Assembly: GCF_000284295.1 (NCBI RefSeq)
Contig: NC_017093.1
Span: 7,564,001-7,628,000, forward strand
Origin: Actinoplanes missouriensis 431
Lineage (GTDB): Bacteria; Actinomycetota; Actinomycetes; Mycobacteriales; Micromonosporaceae
Direction of reading: 5' to 3'
Length of the DNA: 64,000 nt
Shown: positions 59,308-64,000 of the stretch, in pieces
Layout of the letters: every line of letters begins with the position of its first letter
Numbering within the stretch: position 1 is the stretch's first letter
The notes under the pieces: model-generated
Seen by the model: the letters and a program-made list of their open reading frames with translations, nothing else
Databases searched by the model: none
What the model was told of the DNA's origin: nothing
Program-made: the position numbers and the translations under genes

Positions 59308-59577
59308 CATCCCCCTGCGGCCACGAAGGGCGCCGGGCCTTACTCGGCTAGTCACGGTGGGTCGCCACAACAACGGAGCGTCGAGGGTTTGCGGCATTTG
59401 CGGGGCCAGGACGTCCACGAGCTTCCGCAAAGCGAGCCTGTTGGGTTCGAGCTTGCTGCGCGCCACAAGTCTGCGCGCGGCGTGGCGCCCCGGCTCGTGT
59501 GAGGGGCGAGGGCGGGACGGGGGTGAAGCGGGACGGGGCGCCGGGGGCGGCGGCGGGAAGCGCCGGCGGAAGGGGCG

Positions 59578-60006
59578 TCAGTCGCCCGGCGGGCTGGGGG
59601 ACGGGGTGGGGGCGGTTGGGGACGGGTCGGGCCGTACCCCCGTGAAGGTCCAGCGGGAGTTGATGGCGTAGTTCAGCAGCGGGATCAGCACGAGCGCCAC
59701 GGCCTGGACCGCCGGGTAGGGGCCGCCGATCACGTCCGCGCCGAGCCAGAGCACCGCGGCGTTCAGGGTGAACGCGGCGGCCGTCACCGCGAGGAAGCGT
59801 GGGGCGGCTACCCGGTGGCCGGTTCCGGAGCGGAACACCCAGCTGTGCTGAAGCAGGTAGGAGACCACCACACTCGCCGCGAAGCCCGCGCTCGACGCCG
59901 GGACCGGGGGGAGCACGCGGGTTCCGGCGAGGCCCACCCCGAAGTGGGTGAGCGCGCTCAGGCCGCCGCTGACGCCGTAGCGCAGGAGACGGTCAGCGTT
60001 CGGCAT
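59578..60006 (-). CDS. GtrA-family membrane protein
   Basis: 142 aa with four helices (for example FAASVVVSYLLQHSWVFRSG, ALVLIPLLNYAINSRWTF). The GtrA signature FxxN...W-F near the end is present, followed by a Pro/Ser tail. GtrA proteins are thought to flip lipid-linked sugars across the membrane. Its start lies 14 nt inside the upstream glycosyltransferase gene. Confidence 0.92.
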   Translation of the reverse strand: MPNADRLLRYGVSGGLSALTHFGVGLAGTRVLPPVPASSAGFAASVVVSYLLQHSWVFRSGTGHRVAAPRFLAVTAAAFTLNAAVLWLGADVIGGPYPAVQAVALVLIPLLNYAINSRWTFTGVRPDPSPTAPTPSPSPPGD

Positions 60007-60970
60007 GCTGTTCGGCCACCCACTGCTCGGGCACGCCCGGCGCGGTGGTGTCCGAGCGCTCCTGGATCAGGTAGCGCGGCCGTCCGCGGACCTCCTCGTG
60101 GATGCGGGCCAGGTACTCCCCGATCACCCCGAGGCCGAGCAGCACGAACGTGCCGGTGACCAGGAGCAGCAGGATGACCGTGGTGAAACCGGCCACCGAT
60201 CCCCCGCTGATCCAGCGCACCAGGGTCTGCACGCCGAGCACCAGGGAGAAGAGCGCGAAGCCGATCCCGGCGAGGGTGACCAGGTGCAGCGGGGCGGAGG
60301 TGAACGAGGTGAGACCGTTCACGGCGAGGCGGAACAGGCCGCGCAGCGTCCACCGGGACGCCCCGCCGGCGCGGTGGTCGATGTCCACCTCGACGGTGGC
60401 CCGGGTGAAGCCGATCCAGCTGCTGGTGCCGCGGAAGAACGACGAGTGCTCGGGCATCCGCAGCAGCGCGTCGAGCGCGGGCCGGCCGAGCAGCCGGAAG
60501 TCGGTGGCGTCGACCAGGTCGACCCGGGTGAGACCGGTGAACGCGGAGTTGAACAGGCGGGAACTGAGCCGGTTGCCGAGCGACTGGCCGGCCCGGTTGC
60601 GTTTCACGGCCTCGACCACGTGGGCGCCGTCCTGCCAGCGGCGGACCAGGGCGGGGATCGCCGACGGCGGGTGCTGCAGGTCCGCGTCGATCACCACGAC
60701 GGCGTCGCCCGTCGCCTGCTCCAGGCCGGCGAGCAGGGCGGCTTCCTTGCCGAAGTTGCGGGACAGCCGCAGGCCGCGGACCCGGGAGTCGAGGCGGGAC
60801 TGGTGTGCGATCCGGGACCACGAGTCGTCGGTGGAGCCGTCGTCGACGAGCAGCAGCTCGTAGCGCAGTCCGGCGCCGCCGAGCACCTCGGCGATCCGGG
60901 CGGTGAACCGGTCGACGCCGTCGCCCTCGTTGTAGATCGGCGCGACCACCGAGATGAGCGGGTCGTTCAT
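59993..60970 (-). CDS. Family 2 glycosyltransferase (GtrB/polyprenyl-phosphate sugar transferase type)
   Basis: 325 aa. GT-A domain: SVVAPIYNEGDGVDRFTARI, LLLVDDGSTDDSW, VVVIDADLQHPP (catalytic/metal Asp), ending with two membrane helices (about 228-290). This is the GtrB/DPM1 layout that loads a sugar onto polyprenyl phosphate in the cytosol. ATG 60970; overlaps both neighbours (4 nt and 14 nt). Confidence 0.93.
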   Translation of the reverse strand: MNDPLISVVAPIYNEGDGVDRFTARIAEVLGGAGLRYELLLVDDGSTDDSWSRIAHQSRLDSRVRGLRLSRNFGKEAALLAGLEQATGDAVVVIDADLQHPPSAIPALVRRWQDGAHVVEAVKRNRAGQSLGNRLSSRLFNSAFTGLTRVDLVDATDFRLLGRPALDALLRMPEHSSFFRGTSSWIGFTRATVEVDIDHRAGGASRWTLRGLFRLAVNGLTSFTSAPLHLVTLAGIGFALFSLVLGVQTLVRWISGGSVAGFTTVILLLLVTGTFVLLGLGVIGEYLARIHEEVRGRPRYLIQERSDTTAPGVPEQWVAEQHAER

Positions 60971-62547
60971 CGGACCACCTGGCAGAACGGGACGCCGGCC
61001 AGCGCGCGGGCGGCGGCGTCGAGCGATTCGGTGAGGCGGCGCTGGCGGGCCGGCTCGCCGTCGAGGTTGTGCAGCGCCTCGCCGAGCAGCTCGCAGCGCC
61101 GCTCGTTGCCGGCCGCGCCGCGTTCGAAGCCGCCGACCGCGAGCGCGATCCGGTTGTCCAGCTGGGAGGACGCCCAGCCGGCCGAGACGTCGGCGTAGGC
61201 GCGGTTCGCGGCGGTACCGGCGCCCGCGCAGAGCACCAGCCCGGCCAGGACCAGGGCGACCGAGGCCCGGCTGCGGACCACGAGCAGCGCCACGACCACG
61301 AGCAGCAGCATGCCGGCGGGCGCGGTGACGGCCGAGTCCCGCCAGCCCTGGGTGAGCAGCGCGCGCATGTCGAAGTAGTCGTGCACCTCGACGCTGAGCG
61401 CTGCCGGGAGCGCACCGCTGACGAGCAGGGCGGCGGCGGCGACTGCCAGGCCGGTGAGCGGTCCGGCGCCGGGCCGCGACGCCGCGGAGAGGACCTTGAG
61501 GGTACGAACCCCGAGCACCGCGAGAACCAGGAACGCGGCGACCGGCAGGACTCCCCAGAGCCAGTTCCCGCGCGCCTGCTCGGTCGCCGCCTGCCACTGG
61601 GCCGGCGGGAGCCAGGCCAGCATCCGGGCCGGCAGCACCAGCAGCGACCGGGCGTCCGCCGCGACGTCGGAGCCGTGGTAGCAGCCGCCGTCCGCGCAGT
61701 ACCCCCGGATGATCCAGCGGACGATCGCGACGACCGGCAGGAAACCGGCCCAGAGCAGGGCGGCGAGGCGCATCCCGCCGGAGGTGAGCAGCCGGCGGCC
61801 GCGCAGCCCCAGCACGAACCGGCCGCGGGCCAGGACCGCCACGGTGGCCAGCGGCACGGCGAAGTAGGCGGGCTCGTTGAAGACCGCGAGCGCACCCCCG
61901 GTGGTGACCGCCAGGACCGCGTGCCACCAGCGCAGCCGGTCCAGCCGGCAGGCCGCCGCGGCGACGAGCAGGACCAGCCCGGCGGTGCTCAGGTAGAGAC
62001 CGCCGAAGAGCGTGGTGGTGCTGTTGCGCCCGGCGGCGATCAGGCCTCCCGCGACCGCGTACGGGGTCAGCAGCGCCACCACCGACGGCCCGGCACCGAA
62101 CAGCGGCCCGCGGGTCAGCACGCTCTCCGCGAAGATCACCACGGCGCCGGTCAGCACCACCGCGGCGCCCATCGTGACCAGTCGCAACATGATCGCCGGG
62201 GACAGGTGCAGCTGTTCCGCGCCGAGCAGCACCAGCAGGTCGAGCGCCTTCTCCAGCATCCGCCCGAGCGGCCGGAAGTTGCCCAGCCGCAGGTAGGTCT
62301 CCCCGGTCCCGATGGTGTGCGAGACGATCCGCAGCGGGTCGTCGAGGAACAGCCCGCCGTGCCAGTAGATGTTGAACCGGTGGTCACCGCGGGGCGCCAC
62401 CGCCACGAGCGGCGCCAGCACGATCAGCGGCAGCAGCAGGCAGCGGCGCAGCACGTGCCCCCAGAGCCGGACCCCGGACGACGGATCCGGTGGAGGGCCG
62501 GACCGATTCTCCGGCTGCTGCGGTAATAGTGCGGTTTGCGCGGTCAC
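60967..62547 (-). CDS. Polytopic membrane protein, possible GT-C (GtrC-like) transferase
   Basis: 526 aa with about ten helices. The first outer loop has an acidic pair (GGLFLDDPLRIVSH), the place where GT-C glycosyltransferases keep their catalytic acid. A late soluble loop (about 455-526) carries Cys and Arg residues. With GtrA and a GtrB-like enzyme next to it, it fits the third role of a Gtr set: moving the lipid-linked sugar onto a surface polymer. No family could be named by eye, so the function is inferred from context. Confidence 0.75.
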   Translation of the reverse strand: MTAQTALLPQQPENRSGPPPDPSSGVRLWGHVLRRCLLLPLIVLAPLVAVAPRGDHRFNIYWHGGLFLDDPLRIVSHTIGTGETYLRLGNFRPLGRMLEKALDLLVLLGAEQLHLSPAIMLRLVTMGAAVVLTGAVVIFAESVLTRGPLFGAGPSVVALLTPYAVAGGLIAAGRNSTTTLFGGLYLSTAGLVLLVAAAACRLDRLRWWHAVLAVTTGGALAVFNEPAYFAVPLATVAVLARGRFVLGLRGRRLLTSGGMRLAALLWAGFLPVVAIVRWIIRGYCADGGCYHGSDVAADARSLLVLPARMLAWLPPAQWQAATEQARGNWLWGVLPVAAFLVLAVLGVRTLKVLSAASRPGAGPLTGLAVAAAALLVSGALPAALSVEVHDYFDMRALLTQGWRDSAVTAPAGMLLLVVVALLVVRSRASVALVLAGLVLCAGAGTAANRAYADVSAGWASSQLDNRIALAVGGFERGAAGNERRCELLGEALHNLDGEPARQRRLTESLDAAARALAGVPFCQVVR

Positions 62548-63263
62548 GACTGAGGCAACGACGGGTGCGCGGGCGGGGTTGTGTCGATCTCGGAGAGCAG
62601 ATCCGGCAATCCGGGCGGCGCGTCCGGATCGACGAAGATCACCTGCGCGGCGCCGTGGTCGCGGGAGAGGTGCGCGAGACGCTCGGCCAGCACGCCGTCC
62701 CAGGGCCGGTCCGGCCGGTGCTTCTCCCAGGTCCGCCGGTCCGGCAGGTACTCCAGGATCAGCCCGGCCTTGCGCAGCAGCGAGAACGCCGGCTCGTCGG
62801 TGAGCACCACCGCCCGGTGATCGTTCTCGACGAGCAGCCGGCGCCGCACCGCCAGCACGAAGTCGCGCAGGGCCGCCAGGTCCAGCCCGATCGCCACGTA
62901 CAGGTGGGTGGGCAGCGGCGGCGTGGCGGCCTTCTTGCGCCTCGCCGGCTTCGCCGGCTTGCGGCGCGCCTTGCGGACCAGCTTCCGGGAGGCGCCGAGC
63001 GGGCTTCGAGCAAGATCCACGAGGGTACGGCCCAACCGGTACGACCCACTGGCCCGCAACCGCCGGATCGCCTCCCGTTCGTCGTCCCGTTCGCCGGCCA
63101 CCTGATCGAAGCGGGACCGCCAGGCGTCGCGCTGCTGTTCGATGGTGCGCAGCCGGACGACCAGCGCGTCCACCCGTGCCGGGTCGGTGAGTCCGGTACT
63201 GCCGTCGGGCGTCGTCACGTGGGGCTCTGTCACATCGGGCTCTGTCACGTCGGGCATCGTCAT
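62544..63263 (-). CDS. Coiled-coil hypothetical protein of the glycan operon
   Basis: 239 aa. N-terminal repeat TEPDVTEPHVT, a coiled coil (about 30-70, RLRTIEQQRDAWRSRFDQVA), SGSYRLGRTLVDLARSPLG as in N-termini of some glycosyltransferases, a basic Lys/Arg stretch, then a C-terminal domain (about 115-235) with VLTDEPAFSLLRKAGLILEY and VIFVDPDAPPGLPDLL. Unknown function. Overlaps both neighbours by 4 nt, so tightly coupled to them. Confidence 0.78.
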   Translation of the reverse strand: MTMPDVTEPDVTEPHVTTPDGSTGLTDPARVDALVVRLRTIEQQRDAWRSRFDQVAGERDDEREAIRRLRASGSYRLGRTLVDLARSPLGASRKLVRKARRKPAKPARRKKAATPPLPTHLYVAIGLDLAALRDFVLAVRRRLLVENDHRAVVLTDEPAFSLLRKAGLILEYLPDRRTWEKHRPDRPWDGVLAERLAHLSRDHGAAQVIFVDPDAPPGLPDLLSEIDTTPPAHPSLPQS

Positions 63264-64000
63264 ACTCCGGGGGTTCGTCGGTCGGCCAGCTCGGCGAGCC
63301 AGCGGGCGGCCGCCGCGGCGCCGTTGCCGGGCCTGACCTGTTCGCAGCGGCGGCTCAGCTGGTCCCGCACCTCGGCCCGCACCGCAACCGCCAGCACCCG
63401 GTCCAGGTCCTCGCCGTCCGGATCCTCGACGATCAGCGCGGCGCCGGCCGCCGCCGCGAACCGGGCCCGGCTCACCTGGTCGTCCAGGGACGTCTCGTGG
63501 TTCGGCACGAAGACCGCCGGCACGCCGAACGCCAGCAGCTCATGGAACGAGTTGTAGCCGGACGCGCTGATCACCAGGTCCAGTCCGCGCAGATACCGAC
63601 TGATCGGGTACAGCTTCACCAGATGCGCGCCGGGGATCGGCGGCATCGGGTCGGTGGCGATCGCGGACTCGGCGAGCACCACCTGGAAGCCGGCGGACCG
63701 CAGGTGCCCGGCGATCCGGGCGACCGGCGACGCGATGTCGTTGATGTTGCCGGCGCCGAGCTGCAGCAGTGCGGCCGGGCGCCCCGGTTCGAGCCCGAGC
63801 GCCTCCCGGGCGGCGACCGGCTCGGCCAGCTCGTCCGGGTCCAGATAGGTGATCGGTTCGACGGCGTGCACGCCGGCCCGGTCGGTGACGGTCGGACCCT
63901 CGTCGGCGGCGGCCGCGAACTCGCCGGGCTCGAGGATCGCGTCGAAGTACCCGCCCCGCTCGATCCACTCGGCGCCGGTGTCGCGCCGCCACATCGGGCG
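63260..64000 (-). CDS. Glycosyltransferase family 28-like protein (5' end outside window)
   Basis: C-terminal ~245 residues of a GT-B enzyme. Visible: LQLGAGNINDIASPVARIAG, ADLVISASGYNSFHELLAFG-like segment (LDLVISASGYNSF) and GVPAVFVPNHETSLDDQVSR, the UDP-sugar binding signature seen in MurG and related GT28 C-terminal domains. The frame is open to the right edge. First visible gene of the minus-strand glycan operon. Confidence 0.85.
   Translation of the reverse strand, partial: RPMWRRDTGAEWIERGGYFDAILEPGEFAAAADEGPTVTDRAGVHAVEPITYLDPDELAEPVAAREALGLEPGRPAALLQLGAGNINDIASPVARIAGHLRSAGFQVVLAESAIATDPMPPIPGAHLVKLYPISRYLRGLDLVISASGYNSFHELLAFGVPAVFVPNHETSLDDQVSRARFAAAAGAALIVEDPDGEDLDRVLAVAVRAEVRDQLSRRCEQVRPGNGAAAAARWLAELADRRTPGV

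Larger units (their letters stand above)
58667..59577. other. 0.9-kb gene-free, repeat-rich stretch
   Basis: No convincing gene: open frames on both strands are low complexity, with third positions less G/C-biased than neighbours. It holds an octamer tandem repeat, a 20-bp-stem hairpin, a 22-bp direct duplication (58995-59016 / 59017-59038), a 20-bp tandem repeat and two more hairpins near 59226-59307. It separates convergent surface-glycan units. Confidence 0.7.

Noticed and set aside
58946..59466. Genes in the 58.7-59.6 kb gap
   Set aside because: Frames on both strands are built from the DNA repeats, have weaker third-position bias than real genes here, and show no motif.

Overview
The window is chromosomal DNA from a high-G+C actinobacterium. 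Nearly every real gene has G or C in most third codon positions. The protein types (DivIVA-like protein, SigE-family sigma factors, GAF/ANTAR regulators, LLM flavin oxidoreductase, DUF2469, DUF402) fit Micromonosporaceae, most likely Actinoplanes or a relative; the family assignment is inference. No rRNA, tRNA, CRISPR array, transposase or prophage was found. Most of the window is conserved core genome, with three accessory patches.

Region 1 (1-8.3 kb) is transport and signalling: a histidine kinase/response regulator pair, a NatAB-like ABC exporter, and a convergent TetR-YhgE-ABC operon with a palindromic operator at its start. An LLM oxidoreductase follows. Region 2 (8.6-13.6 kb) is a cytosolic signalling island. 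Three neighbouring proteins share a GAF-ANTAR core; one carries an RsbW-like ATPase domain, one an anti-anti-sigma (STAS) domain, and they lie beside a soluble PAS-PAS hybrid histidine kinase. This is the best candidate for an undescribed system: sigma-factor partner switching fused to ANTAR RNA-binding antiterminators.

Region 3 (13.8-30.8 kb) is mostly core: PadR regulator, GNAT-ispG-rseP-dxr (isoprenoid precursors plus site-2 protease), YihY, an FAD oxidoreductase, a metallo-beta-lactamase/Rieske protein, a DivIVA-like protein, rlmN, cdsA, frr, pyrH, tsf and rpsB. The rpsB leader can fold so as to hide its own ribosome binding site. Region 4 (31-38.6 kb) holds yraN, a ComM-like ATPase, dprA, a small HTH protein, a proline-rich pair, xerC and a class V aminotransferase. 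A 37-bp tandem repeat follows it. Region 5 (38.8-47.8 kb, minus strand) is M23 peptidase, DUF2469, rnhB, Nudix, two signal peptidases, rplS, trmD, rimM, a KH protein, rpsP, DUF402 and proS.

Region 6 (47.8-51.8 kb) is a tandem duplication of a two-gene cassette: a SigE-family sigma factor overlapping by 11 nt a one-helix membrane protein with a PQQ-like propeller outside. Both copies have the same promoter elements, GCAACC-16 nt-CGTGTC, which suggests autoregulation. Region 7 (51.8-55.4 kb) has an amidohydrolase, a Uma2 protein, ffh and a small membrane protein. Region 8 (55.6-64 kb) builds cell-surface glycans: a Stealth phosphotransferase and nucleotide-sugar dehydrogenase in one direction, and a GtrA/GtrB-like/polytopic/coiled-coil/GT28 operon in the other. 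A repeat-rich, hairpin-rich stretch of about 0.9 kb without a gene separates them.
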